A DNA stretch of 52,382 nt from Hyphomonadaceae bacterium (GCA_030158285.1 JAOATF010000102.1:1-52382); one strand, 5' to 3'. Counted from the first letter of the stretch, positions 35,042 through 42,768 are shown. The notes: a model not told the origin generated them from the sequence alone. Numbers and translations: made by a program.

Positions 35042-35421
35042 GGCGTGGCCTTTCTTTTCTTCGGCTGCTCGTCGCCGGCTTTTCCTTCGCCGATCAACCC
35101 TTCGACGATACCGGCCATGTTGCGCCAGCTCTGCGCGAGACTGGCGAGCATCGCCTCGCCTTGCGGGCTGAGCGTGTAATAACGGCGGGGCGGGCCGTCC
35201 TCGATGCGCCATTCGCTGGCGAGCAGCCCCTGCCCTTCGAGGCGGCGCAGCAGCGGATAGAGCGTGCCCTCCTCGATGACGAGGCCACGCTCGGCCAGCG
35301 CCTGGCGCAGGGAGTAGCCGTATTGCTGGGTGCGGAGCTGCGAGAGCGCCGCGAGGACGATGACGCCCCTGCGGAGTTCCTGCTCCAGCTTCGCGCCGAC
35401 ATCTTCAGGACGCTCCGCCAT
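35038..35421 (-). CDS. PadR family transcriptional regulator
   Basis: A 127-residue winged-helix repressor of the PadR family: ELRRGVIVLAALSQLRTQQYGYSLRQAL (helices 1-2), GLVIEEGTLYPLLRRLEGQGLL (recognition helix region) and SEWRIEDGPPRRYYTLSPQGE (wing), then a dimerisation helix. A GTG immediately upstream (35424) is an alternative start. It begins just after the stop of a small secreted-protein gene and overlaps the HAAS gene, so the three form an operon, probably controlled by the palindrome at 35800-35817. Confidence 0.9.
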   Translation of the reverse strand: MAERPEDVGAKLEQELRRGVIVLAALSQLRTQQYGYSLRQALAERGLVIEEGTLYPLLRRLEGQGLLASEWRIEDGPPRRYYTLSPQGEAMLASLAQSWRNMAGIVEGLIGEGKAGDEQPKKRKATP

Positions 35422-35424
35422 CAC

Positions 35425-35763
35425 CTACGGGATCCGCACAGGCACAGCGCCGCCCGGCGCATCGAGATCGAATGTGTCGCCGGATTTCTTGCCCGGCGGA
35501 TAGGCAGCGCAGGTTTCGATCAGCGTCTCGTTGGGCGTGGAGCACAGCTTGTCGCCCACGATCTTCCAGACGCCCTTCGACAGCCCGCCCAGAGCCGTGA
35601 ACGTCCCGTCCGGCTTGAACTGGACATCAATCTCGAGGTCGGGCGTCACGATCACAACGCCGTGCTGGAGGATGGCGGCATAGGTGTCCGCATTGGCGGG
35701 CGGGGTCTGGGCGAGGGCCGGCGCCGCCATGGACAAGAGGCAGGCAGGAGCGAGGAAGCGCAT
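35425..35763 (-). CDS. small secreted protein at the head of the PadR operon
   Basis: A 112-residue protein with a signal peptide (MAAPALAQT) and a mature part of about 93 residues with beta-rich sequence (HGVVIVTPDLEIDVQFKPDG, GVWKIVGDKLCSTPNETLIE) and two Cys. The domain resembles small periplasmic proteins of sphingomonads and Hyphomonadaceae, without known function. It is the first gene of the operon 35763-34085; TAG is followed at once by the PadR start. Confidence 0.65.
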   Translation of the reverse strand: MRFLAPACLLSMAAPALAQTPPANADTYAAILQHGVVIVTPDLEIDVQFKPDGTFTALGGLSKGVWKIVGDKLCSTPNETLIETCAAYPPGKKSGDTFDLDAPGGAVPVRIP

Positions 35764-35799
35764 GACAACGACCTACATGAGTAACTATGCACCTTGCAT

Positions 35800-35835
35800 G
35801 ACACTATACATAGTATCACACAGTATGTTCGTCAA
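35800..35835 (-). promoter_or_regulatory. promoter with PadR-type operator
   Basis: On the minus strand TTGACG (35835-35830), a 17-base spacer and TATGTA (35812-35807) form a promoter ahead of the gene at 35763. The -10 lies inside an 18-base inverted repeat, GATACTAT-GT-ATAGTGTC, with 7 of 8 arm positions matching (35800-35817). The ACTAT..ATAGT symmetry and the local AT-richness fit known PadR boxes, so autorepression by PadR is likely. Confidence 0.6.
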
Positions 35836-35965
35836 CGGGGATTTGTCTGCCGTGCGTGTAACCGGACAGCCGGGTTGATCGTATGCATGGGATCAGCGGT
35901 CGCGGCCTGTGATCGACCGCGCTAATATGAACGTAGAAGACCACAGACAACAAAGGAGCCGCGAG

Positions 35966-36976
35966 ATGGAGCTGAAGTTCCGCCGCAACGCCGACTACCA
36001 GTCACTCCGCGATGAGATGACGCCCGAGGGGACGTTCATGAACCGGCGCAGCGTGCTGACGGCGGCTGGCTTCCTCGGTGCGGGGTCTATCCTTGGCGCA
36101 CTGCCGGCCTGCTCCGAGCCGCAACAGACACCGGCCGCGCCGAAGACGGCGGCCGGGCATGCGGCGCCGGGCGCGGCGCTGACGGCGAAGAAATCCGCGT
36201 TCGCGGTTTCCGATACCTCGACCGTTGAAGAGGCGTTCAACGGGTACTGCAATTTCTACGAGTTCGGGACGAGCAAGGATGACCCGCCACGCTATGCCAG
36301 CCGGATGACCACGTCGCCCTGGCAGGTGACGGTCGAGGGCGAGACGGATGCGCCCGGCGCGTACGCCCTGAAGGACCTGATCGATTATTCGAAACTGGAA
36401 GAGCGCGTCTATCGCCATCGCTGTGTCGAGGCGTGGTCGATGGTGATCCCGTGGGTCGGCGTACCGATGAAGGATGTCATCGCGAAGCTGAAGCCGAAAG
36501 CGACGGCAAAGTTCGTGCAGTTCGAGACGTACCTCAACGCCAAGGAGATGTTTGGCGTCAACCGACCCGTTCTGCAATGGCCGTATGTGGAGGCCCTGCG
36601 TCTCGACGAGGCGATGAACGAGCTGCCGCTGTTTGCCGTGGGCGCCTATGGCAAGGCGCTGCAGAAGCAGAACGGCGCGCCTCTGCGCACTGTGATCCCG
36701 TGGAAGTACGGTTTCAAGGCCACCAAGTCTGTCGTGAAGATCCGCTTCACCGCGACCCAGCCGGGCACCGCGTGGAACAAGGCAGCGGCCAGCGAATACG
36801 GCTTCTATTCGAACGTGAACCCCAACGTCTCGCATCCGCGCTGGAGCCAGGCGTCCGAGCGGGTGATCGGCGGCAAGGGCGGCTTCAACGAGCGGCGCAA
36901 CACCGACATGTACAATGGCTATGAGAAGCAGGTCGGCGCGCTCTATGCGGGCATGGACCTGAAGAAGAACTACTAG
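35966..36976 (+). CDS. msrP: periplasmic methionine sulfoxide reductase, molybdopterin subunit
   Basis: A 336-residue MsrP (YedY) protein that reduces methionine sulfoxide in exported proteins using a molybdopterin cofactor. A Tat signal (MNRRSVLTAAGFLGAG, twin Arg27-28) directs the folded protein out. The Mo-ligating Cys is in YRHRCVEAWSM (Cys153); other family segments are WQVTVEGETDAPGAY, PYVEALRLDEAMNELPL and RTVIPWKYGFKATKSVVKI. AAAGGAG precedes ATG 35966. It is followed four bases later by msrQ, its haem-containing electron donor. Confidence 0.95.
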   Translation: MELKFRRNADYQSLRDEMTPEGTFMNRRSVLTAAGFLGAGSILGALPACSEPQQTPAAPKTAAGHAAPGAALTAKKSAFAVSDTSTVEEAFNGYCNFYEFGTSKDDPPRYASRMTTSPWQVTVEGETDAPGAYALKDLIDYSKLEERVYRHRCVEAWSMVIPWVGVPMKDVIAKLKPKATAKFVQFETYLNAKEMFGVNRPVLQWPYVEALRLDEAMNELPLFAVGAYGKALQKQNGAPLRTVIPWKYGFKATKSVVKIRFTATQPGTAWNKAAASEYGFYSNVNPNVSHPRWSQASERVIGGKGGFNERRNTDMYNGYEKQVGALYAGMDLKKNY

Positions 36977-36980
36977 GGCG

Positions 36981-37844
36981 ATGGAACTCAGCGCTTTCCC
37001 TTCCGCCGCCGATCCTTCGACAGAGTCCGGCCTGCTGATGACGCTTGCCTGGCTCATCGCGTGGGTCGCCGCCGCTGGCGTGCCGGCGGTTATCGCATAC
37101 GCGATGCGGCTCAACGCGCGGGTCTATTTCGGCGCGTCGCTGGCGCTATCGCCGGTTGCCGGCCTGTTGATGATCGCTCTGATCCGCAAGCCCCAGAACG
37201 AAGCGCCGGCGCTGCGTCTATTCGGCAAGCGCTGGCTGAAGCCGACGGCATTGCTGATCCTGATCGCGCCGTTTGCTTGGCTCGCTTACCAGTGGACGCT
37301 GATGCTGGCGGGACAGCCCAACGACATGGGCTGGAATGTCGGCCAGTGGACGCACCGCTATCTGGGCGACACGGCGATCCGCGTGCTGCTGGCGACGCTG
37401 CTGGTGAGCCCGATCCGCGACATCATGGGATGGGCCCCGCTGGCGCTGATCCGGCGGCGCGTGGGGCTGGCGGCGTTCTTCTATGCGGCGCTGCACCTGC
37501 TGGCGTATTTCTGGCTCGACCGGAACTGGTCGATCAGCGGGCTGATCGAGGATGTGACGCTGCGGACCTACATCATGCTGGGCATGGCGGCGCTGACACT
37601 GATGATCCCGCTGGCGATCACCTCCAACAATACGTCGATCAAGAAGCTGGGCCGCAAGGTGTGGGACCGCATCCACTGGCTGATCTTCCCGCTGGCCATC
37701 CTCGCCATCGGCCACAACCTCCTGATGGTGAAAGCCATCGACGGCGCGCCAATCCTGCACGCGATGATCCTCGCGCTGCTGCTGGGCTGGCGGATGGCGA
37801 TGTGGACGCGCGGGAAGCTGAAGCCGGCGGTTGCGACGGCCTAG
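36981..37844 (+). CDS. msrQ: haem-binding membrane subunit of the MsrPQ system, N-terminally extended
   Basis: A 287-residue ferric-reductase-like membrane protein that passes electrons from the quinone pool or flavin to MsrP. The MsrQ core (from about residue 75) shows GQWTHRYLGDTAIRVLLATLL, RRRVGLAAFFYAALHLLAYFW, SNNTSIKKLGRKVWDRIHWL and LAILAIGHNLLM with the haem His. Typical MsrQ is about 200-215 residues; here an extra N-terminal block of about 75 residues with two helices (LAWLIAWVAAAGVPAVIAYA, YFGASLALSPVAGLLMIALI) precedes it. The stop shares CTAG with the convergent gene. Confidence 0.9.
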   Translation: MELSAFPSAADPSTESGLLMTLAWLIAWVAAAGVPAVIAYAMRLNARVYFGASLALSPVAGLLMIALIRKPQNEAPALRLFGKRWLKPTALLILIAPFAWLAYQWTLMLAGQPNDMGWNVGQWTHRYLGDTAIRVLLATLLVSPIRDIMGWAPLALIRRRVGLAAFFYAALHLLAYFWLDRNWSISGLIEDVTLRTYIMLGMAALTLMIPLAITSNNTSIKKLGRKVWDRIHWLIFPLAILAIGHNLLMVKAIDGAPILHAMILALLLGWRMAMWTRGKLKPAVATA

Positions 37845-38392
37845 TGTGGCGGCTGGCCCCGGGCGATCATCATGTGATGCACCTGGTGATGTGGCCCCTG
37901 CGACACAAGCCCGAAATAACCCAGCGCCTTCAGCTTCGCGGCGGACGCGCCATCTCTCGTCTCGATCGCGAGCGAGGCGCCACGATCCGTCTGCCTAGCC
38001 GTATATGTCCAGGCGGCGTCGCCGTGCGCTGTTGCAGCCTGCGCGAAAATCATGCGGCGGATCGACTCGCGTACAGCGCCTTCACCCGACACATCGAATG
38101 TGACAACGCTACCGGCGACCGTCGTTGAAACATCGGCATGCAGAACCACGTTGTCCATGTCGACCAGATGGGCGCGCAACGCATCGATATTGACGCGGGA
38201 CCAGTCTGTCATGACATCGGCCTGCAGCATTCGAACAATTTCTTGAATGGCCGCGAATGCCGATTGTCCCATCTCCTGCGGGACTGATGCATCCGCCACA
38301 CGCGCCATTGCGGCGTGATCGTGCGGCTGCTGGGCACTTGCAGGTGCGGTGAACGCGCACAGGATGACTGCGACGGCAGCAGATAGTTTCAT
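37841..38392 (-). CDS. secreted protein with His/Met-rich ends
   Basis: A 183-residue protein with a signal peptide (CAFTAPASAQQ). The mature chain begins PHDHAAMARV and ends GPHHQVHHMMIARGQPPH, so both ends are rich in His and Met, which suggests metal binding (copper or nickel). The middle (EIVRMLQADVMTDWSRVNID, MDNVVLHADVSTTVAGSV, SIRRMIFAQAATAHGD) resembles no family I can name. GGAG precedes ATG 38392. It is divergent from the Crp/Fnr gene and overlaps msrQ tail to tail. Confidence 0.68.
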   Translation of the reverse strand: MKLSAAVAVILCAFTAPASAQQPHDHAAMARVADASVPQEMGQSAFAAIQEIVRMLQADVMTDWSRVNIDALRAHLVDMDNVVLHADVSTTVAGSVVTFDVSGEGAVRESIRRMIFAQAATAHGDAAWTYTARQTDRGASLAIETRDGASAAKLKALGYFGLVSQGPHHQVHHMMIARGQPPH

Positions 38393-38424
38393 TGGGCGTC
38401 TCCAGTTGATTTGCACTGGCACAA

Positions 38425-38463
38425 TTGCACATGCGAGCTGCAAGCCACATGATAGCTATCATG
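38425..38463 (+). promoter_or_regulatory. promoter and perfect 16-bp palindrome at the Crp/Fnr start
   Basis: A perfect palindrome CATGATAGCTATCATG occupies 38448-38463 and contains the ATG at 38461. Upstream, TTGCAC (38425-38430), a 17-base spacer and CATGAT (38448-38453, four of six consensus bases) form a plausible promoter whose transcription start would fall at about 38460, giving a leaderless message. Binding of the Crp/Fnr dimer here would block its own gene; this is inference. Confidence 0.5.
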
Positions 38464-38979
38464 TTGGAATGGCTCTCCCTGCTGCCACGCAAGCAACTGG
38501 TCCTGGCCGGCGGCGCCTATCTGTTTCATCGGGGCGACCGGATTCGCACCATGTTCGTGGTGGAAACGGGCAGCATCACATTGACGCGTCATGGCAAGAG
38601 CGGCGCATCGCTTGTTCTCCAGCGCGCGCAACCCGGATCGGTGCTTGCAGAAGCATCGCTGTTTGCCACGACCTATCATTGCGATGCGATAGCCGACATG
38701 GACGCGACCGTTCTGGCCGTGCCTCGCAGTGACTTTCTGCGGCAGATCGAGACCTCACCACAGTTTGCCCGCGCGTGGGCCATGCATCTCTCGCAGGAGG
38801 TTCGCGTGGCCCGAAGCCGTGCAGAAATCCTGTCGCTACGCACGGTGGCTGAACGCCTCGATGCCTGGCTGGCGGACAAGGACGCGCTACCGGACAAGGG
38901 CACGTGGAAGACGATTGCCGCCGAGCTGGGCACAAGCCCGGAAGCGCTCTATCGGGAAATAGCGCGCCGGAGATTCTAG
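38461..38979 (+). CDS. Crp/Fnr family transcriptional regulator
   Basis: A 172-residue regulator with an N-terminal cyclic-nucleotide-binding-like beta-barrel (YLFHRGDRIRTMFVVETGSI, LVLQRAQPGSVLAEASLFA, ATVLAVPRSDFLRQIE), a dimer helix and a short C-terminal helix-turn-helix (GTWKTIAAELGTSPEALYRE). No Fe-S cysteine cluster of FNR type is seen (one Cys, in YHCDA). Upstream in-frame ATGs at 38431 and 38449 exist, none with a ribosome site. ATG 38461 fits the family best. The likely targets are the divergent secreted protein and itself. Confidence 0.82.
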   Translation: MLEWLSLLPRKQLVLAGGAYLFHRGDRIRTMFVVETGSITLTRHGKSGASLVLQRAQPGSVLAEASLFATTYHCDAIADMDATVLAVPRSDFLRQIETSPQFARAWAMHLSQEVRVARSRAEILSLRTVAERLDAWLADKDALPDKGTWKTIAAELGTSPEALYREIARRRF

Positions 38980-39212
38980 CGATCCGGCGTCCAGCTGTCG
39001 CCCTTGGTCCAGTTGCACTGCGCGTGCGCGAGCTGGAGGTTGGCGGGATCGTCGGCGCCGCCTTTCACACGCGGGCGTATGTGATCGAAGGTCGGGCGGC
39101 GTTTCCTCCAGACGGTGGCGTGGGGAACGTCGAAGCGGCCTTTCGGCATGGGCTCGCCGCAGATGGCGCAGCGGCCGTCCTGCGTCTGCCAGAGAGTGTC
39201 GAACAGGCTCAG
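38976..39212 (-). CDS. HNH endonuclease, apparent CTG start overlapping folD stop
   Basis: A 78-residue HNH-type protein that is easy to miss because it has no ATG, GTG or TTG start in range. Motifs: LWQTQDGRCAICGEPMPKGR (first CxxC), RRPTFDHIRPRVKGGADDPA (HNH His and Asp-His) and NLQLAHAQCNWTKGD (final Asn-His and Cys). Zinc Cys pairs and catalytic His are intact. CTG 39212 overlaps the folD TGA (CTGA) and AAGGA lies nine bases upstream, as for coupled starts such as GTGA upstream in the same operon. It may instead start inside folD. The stop shares CTAG with the Crp/Fnr gene. Nuclease function is inferred. Confidence 0.68.
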   Translation of the reverse strand: MSLFDTLWQTQDGRCAICGEPMPKGRFDVPHATVWRKRRPTFDHIRPRVKGGADDPANLQLAHAQCNWTKGDSWTPDR

Positions 39213-40102
39213 CTGCCGAGATCCTTCGGTACGTCCCAGCCGCGGCGGGCGCAGGCGGCGAGCACGGTGTTGCGCAGGAGGCAGGCGACCGTCATCAGGC
39301 CGACGCCGCCGGGCACGGGCGTGATCCAGCCGGCAGTTTCACGGCACTCCGCAAAGTGCGCATCGCCCACAACGCGCGTCTTGCCCTCGCCCTTTTCCGG
39401 CGCGGGAATGCGATTGATGCCGACATCGATCACGACGGCGCCGGGCTTCACCCAGTCGCCGCGCACCATCTCCGGGCGTCCGACGGCGGGCACCAGAATG
39501 TCGGCGGTGCGGCAGAGCGCGGGAAGGTCCGCCGTCTTCGAGTGCGCGATGGTGACGGTGCAGTTCTCGGCGAGGAAGAGCAGCGACACCGGCTTGCCGA
39601 CGAGGATCGAGCGGCCAATGACGACGACGTTTTTGCCCGACAGATCATCGCCCAGCGCATGCTTCGCCATGATCACGCAGCCGACCGGCGTGCACGGACG
39701 CAGGCCCGGCTTGCCCAGCACGAGACGGCCGGCGGACGGTTCGGTGAGGCCGTCGACGTCCTTCATCGGGTCGATGCAGGCCAGCGCCTGCGGCTCGTTG
39801 AGATGTTTTGGCAGCGGCAGCTGGAGCAGGATGCCATCAACTTCGGGATCGGCGCTGAGCGCGGTCAGTTCGGCCTCGATCTCGGCCTGTGTTGCGGTCG
39901 CCGGATAGCGCCTGGTGATCGAGCGCATACCGGCAGCTTCTGTCTTTTCGCCCTTCGATTTCACGTAGAGCGCGGAGGCGGGATCATCGCCAACAAGGAT
40001 GACCGCCAGGCACGGTTTGCCGGGAAGCTTGGCCACGGCAGCGCCGACGGCTACCCGCACCTTCTCGGAGACGATCTTTCCGTCGATGAGTTCAGCCGTC
40101 AT
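39209..40102 (-). CDS. folD: methylenetetrahydrofolate dehydrogenase / cyclohydrolase
   Basis: A 297-residue bifunctional FolD interconverting 5,10-methylene-, methenyl- and 10-formyl-tetrahydrofolate, with NADP as hydride acceptor. Family signatures: LYVKSKGEKTEAAGM with the active-site Tyr and Lys, DGILLQLPLPKHLN, PCTPVGCVIMAKH, VVIGRSILVGKPVSLLFLAEN (dinucleotide site) and VPGGVGLMTVACLLRNT. GAGG lies eight bases before ATG 40102. It follows the DUF167 gene by five bases and is followed by the overlapping HNH gene. Confidence 0.96.
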   Translation of the reverse strand: MTAELIDGKIVSEKVRVAVGAAVAKLPGKPCLAVILVGDDPASALYVKSKGEKTEAAGMRSITRRYPATATQAEIEAELTALSADPEVDGILLQLPLPKHLNEPQALACIDPMKDVDGLTEPSAGRLVLGKPGLRPCTPVGCVIMAKHALGDDLSGKNVVVIGRSILVGKPVSLLFLAENCTVTIAHSKTADLPALCRTADILVPAVGRPEMVRGDWVKPGAVVIDVGINRIPAPEKGEGKTRVVGDAHFAECRETAGWITPVPGGVGLMTVACLLRNTVLAACARRGWDVPKDLGS

Positions 40103-40107
40103 TGCTG

Positions 40108-40431
40108 TTACCTCGTCTGGGCTCCCGCGAGCGCCTCAAGCGCCGTGGCTATAGACGGATCGGCGGAGATTCGCACGGTCTTGATGCGCTGGGTTTCGCC
40201 CTTTTCCACCGAGACTGCGGATTTCGGCAGGCCGAGCGCCTTGGCGAGCACCTGTTCGATGGCGGCGTTGGCCTTGCCCTTCTCGGGAACGGCCCGCACG
40301 CGCACTTTCAGGAAGGCCTGCCCTGCGGCGTCTTCGCCCTGCCCCTCGATGGCGTCTTTCGAGGCGCCCGGCTGGGCGCGAACGCGCAGTTCCGCCCCGC
40401 CGGCAACCAGCCGCCAGCAGGCCTCGCTCAC
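40108..40431 (-). CDS. yggU: DUF167 (YggU-like) family protein
   Basis: A 107-residue cytosolic DUF167 protein, small mixed alpha/beta fold, function unknown. Signature segments: LRVRAQPGASKDAIEG, FLKVRVRAVPEKGKANAAI and LGLPKSAVSVEKGETQRIKTV. GTG start overlaps the TGA of yggT (GTGA), so translation is coupled. Conserved next to yggT in many proteobacteria. Confidence 0.9.
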   Translation of the reverse strand: MSEACWRLVAGGAELRVRAQPGASKDAIEGQGEDAAGQAFLKVRVRAVPEKGKANAAIEQVLAKALGLPKSAVSVEKGETQRIKTVRISADPSIATALEALAGAQTR

Positions 40432-40736
40432 ACCGGCACGAGCGAGATCAGGCGCGGGATCGCATAGCCCTGCAGGAAGCCGATGATCAGCATCAGGGCA
40501 AACAGCGACAGGTCGAGCATGCCGATGCGCGGCAGGACACGACGGATCGGACGCACCAGCGGCTCAACGATGCTCTGGCAGAACAGCATGATCTGGCGGG
40601 TCGTGGGATTGTATTGCGACACCACGCCGGTGGCGATCAGCAAGCCCAGCACGACATAGACGATAACCACGATCTGCAGGAGCCACAGAACCGGCGAGAT
40701 GAAATACTGGAACAGGGCCCAAAGCAGTTCTTGCAA
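40428..40736 (-). CDS. yggT: YggT family membrane protein
   Basis: A 102-residue integral membrane protein with two hydrophobic segments (LWLLQIVVIVYVVLGLLIAT and LSLFALMLIIGFLQGYAI) flanking the family motif CQSIVEPLVRPIRRVLPRIGMLDLS. YggT homologues have been linked to osmotic or K+ homeostasis and membrane organisation, without a defined activity. The start is TTG with GGGAG seven bases upstream. It heads the operon yggT-DUF167-folD-HNH. Confidence 0.9.
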   Translation of the reverse strand: MQELLWALFQYFISPVLWLLQIVVIVYVVLGLLIATGVVSQYNPTTRQIMLFCQSIVEPLVRPIRRVLPRIGMLDLSLFALMLIIGFLQGYAIPRLISLVPV

Positions 40737-40880
40737 AACGGTCTCCCATACGGCCGGTGGCGCTGGCGCCTGTCATGCCTAGCCTAATTCGGGCAAACTT
40801 AGGATAGCCCGGGTAAACAGCGGGAAAATGCCGTATCAGGCGCCAGCGGGCCCTGAAACGCCTGCAGCCGGGACGATGCA

Positions 40881-41606
40881 ATGGATTTTGCAGCCCTCAT
40901 CAGCCAGCCGCATTTCGGGCAGCTGCACCAGGACCTCTGGGTTATCGCCATGACAGGCGGCAAGCGCGGCGGGACATTCCTGGAGCTCGGCGCCAGCAAT
41001 GGCGTCAACCTCAACAACACCGTGATGCTGGAGCGGGAGTACGGGTGGACGGGCGTCTGCGTCGAAGCCAATCCCAAATCGTTTGCGCAGCTGACGGCGG
41101 CAAGAACGGCGCACTGCATCGAGCGCGCGGTATGGCGGACGTCCGGCGACAAGGTGCAGTTCATCGCGCACGGCGTTCTCGGCGCCATTGTGGATGTGGC
41201 GTTCAACGACATGCACGCCAGCGCGCGGCAGGCGCACGCCGACACCGACGGCACAATCGAGGTTGAGACGATCTCGGTTCCGGACCTCATGGCGATATCC
41301 GGCCTGCCGCCGACATTCGACTACCTGTCCCTCGATGTCGAAGGGGCCGAGCTGGACGTGATCCAGGCGTTCGACTTCACGCAGCACCGGTTCGCGCTGG
41401 CCAGCATCGAGCACAACGCTCATGCGAGCCGGGACCTCATCTGGGAGCTGCTGAAGCCGCACGGCTACCAGAAGGCCAGAGTCAGATGGGAAGACTGGTT
41501 CTGGAACCCCGACGCCTTCGCGCAACTGAACGATGTCGGGACCGCTGCGGCAGCTGACATCTTTTCGGGCTTTGCGGCGTTCGTGAGCAAGCTGCCGAAG
41601 AAGTAG
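40881..41606 (+). CDS. FkbM family methyltransferase
   Basis: A 241-residue SAM-dependent methyltransferase of the FkbM family. Seen: [19 protein letters not shown] (motif I), [19 protein letters not shown] (motif II with Glu), and [19 protein letters not shown], the FkbM signature. It methylates a hydroxyl, often on sugars of glycans or antibiotics. No sugar biosynthesis genes are directly adjacent; the nearest polysaccharide genes are at 47-52 kb. The 144-base gap 40737-40880 holds no gene. Confidence 0.85.
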   Translation: MDFAALISQPHFGQLHQDLWVIAMTGGKRGGTFLELGASNGVNLNNTVMLEREYGWTGVCVEANPKSFAQLTAARTAHCIERAVWRTSGDKVQFIAHGVLGAIVDVAFNDMHASARQAHADTDGTIEVETISVPDLMAISGLPPTFDYLSLDVEGAELDVIQAFDFTQHRFALASIEHNAHASRDLIWELLKPHGYQKARVRWEDWFWNPDAFAQLNDVGTAAAADIFSGFAAFVSKLPKK

Positions 41607-41679
41607 CGGCAGTTGCCTGCGGGCTTGTCGGAGGTGTGGAAACCAGCCCGGCCAGGCGCGTCTGCCCGGTATCCGGAAA

Positions 41680-41755
<76 letters not shown>

Positions 41756-41796
41756 GTTTTCCGGGTCCCGGCCGGGGCCGGGATTTGGGAGCGCGT

Positions 41797-41825
41797 GTGC
41801 TATTCCGGCCCGGCCCCGCCGTCAA
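41797..41825 (-). promoter_or_regulatory. promoter of the tRNA-Ala gene
   Basis: On the minus strand TTGACG (41825-41820), 17 bases, then TAGCAC (41802-41797), ending 41 bases before the tRNA 5' end. TTGAC at -35 with a GC-rich spacer is typical of alphaproteobacterial stable-RNA promoters. Confidence 0.55.
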
Positions 41826-41883
41826 GGATCGCCGGGAAGCGTCCTAAAGCCGCCGTTAATCGATCGGGCGCAGTGTTCCGTCC

Positions 41884-42312
41884 ATGCGCAAGTTTCTCGC
41901 TCTCCTTCTGGCTGCGGCTGTCGCCGACCGGGCCGCTGCGGCCCCTCCGCCAGCCTCCAAGGACGAAACCGACCCGCAGGCCAAGCGGATTACGGGGTCT
42001 GACAATTATGTGCCGACCTTCGGCCTGCGCGCCTCGATTGCCCGCGGATTCAAGGTCCATGGCGTGCTGGCGGTGGATGCCGGCCTCGATGTTCCCAAGG
42101 AACAAACCCGCAAGCTGGCCGCTGCGATCCGCCCGCGTCTGATCAGTGCGATGCGGGATGCGGTGATGAATTACGCGTCCCTGACCTATGTGGTCGGCGA
42201 GCGGCCGGACATCGAAATCCTGGCCGCCCGGCTCCAGAAGGTGGCCGACACCGTGCTGGGCAAGGGCGAGGCGCGCGTCGCCCTGGCCAGCGTGATCGTG
42301 TTCGACGCCTGA
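41884..42312 (+). CDS. exported protein of unknown function (Caulobacterales 'Tat signal' type)
   Basis: A 142-residue protein with an Ala-rich signal peptide ([17 protein letters not shown]). The mature domain reads [40 protein letters not shown], a [15 protein letters not shown] helix and [16 protein letters not shown] then [13 protein letters not shown]. The strand-helix-strand order recalls FliL-like domains and similar Caulobacter proteins loosely annotated as Tat-pathway signal proteins; no twin Arg is visible here. Function unknown. Confidence 0.62.
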   Translation: MRKFLALLLAAAVADRAAAAPPPASKDETDPQAKRITGSDNYVPTFGLRASIARGFKVHGVLAVDAGLDVPKEQTRKLAAAIRPRLISAMRDAVMNYASLTYVVGERPDIEILAARLQKVADTVLGKGEARVALASVIVFDA

Positions 42313-42319
42313 TCTGTTC

Positions 42320-42361
42320 GGCGCTTGGCGCTTGGCGCTTGGCGCTTGGCGCTTGGCGCTT
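42320..42361. repeat. six perfect tandem copies of GGCGCTT
   Basis: The 7-base unit GGCGCTT is repeated exactly six times (42 bases) between the convergent stops of the exported protein and pterin dehydratase genes; the last base is the first base of the dehydratase stop. Such a short perfect array can vary by slippage. It may also act as a transcription road-block between the genes. Confidence 0.9.
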
Positions 42362-42642
42362 CAGGCCGCCACCGAATCCATGAATTTGGCAAGATCGACA
42401 TCCTTCGCGGTGACGCCATTGGCGTCATGCGTCGTCAGCACCACGTCGACCTTGTTGTAGACGTTCGACCATTCGGGATGGTGGTCCATCTGGTCGGCCT
42501 TCAGCGCCACGCGGGTCATGAAACCGAACGCGGCGTTGAAATCCTTGAAGGTGAAACGGCGGGTGATGGCGTCTCGCCCTTCGACCGTGCTCCAGCCGGG
42601 AAGCTGGGCCAGCGCCGCCTTCGCGCCGATTGCTCCGCTCAT
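42361..42642 (-). CDS. phhB: pterin-4a-carbinolamine dehydratase
   Basis: A 93-residue protein of the PCD family that dehydrates 4a-hydroxytetrahydropterin, recycling the cofactor of aromatic amino acid hydroxylases. Motifs: [45 protein letters not shown] with the catalytic His pair, and [21 protein letters not shown]. Length is normal. No phenylalanine hydroxylase gene is in the window; PCD proteins may have other pterin roles. Confidence 0.93.
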   Translation of the reverse strand: MSGAIGAKAALAQLPGWSTVEGRDAITRRFTFKDFNAAFGFMTRVALKADQMDHHPEWSNVYNKVDVVLTTHDANGVTAKDVDLAKFMDSVAA

Positions 42643-42768
42643 GTCAGCCTCCCTGCTGAAAAATTAATGGCGCAAACCCTAACGCCGAATACCACAAAAC
42701 GCGCACAGGTCCGAAACGGTCCGTCAGCATGTTTGCGGCATAGTGCCCGGATATACAGGGAGACTGCC

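Noticed and set aside
42320-42361. CRISPR-like array
   Set aside because: Units are 7 bases with no spacers; a simple tandem repeat.
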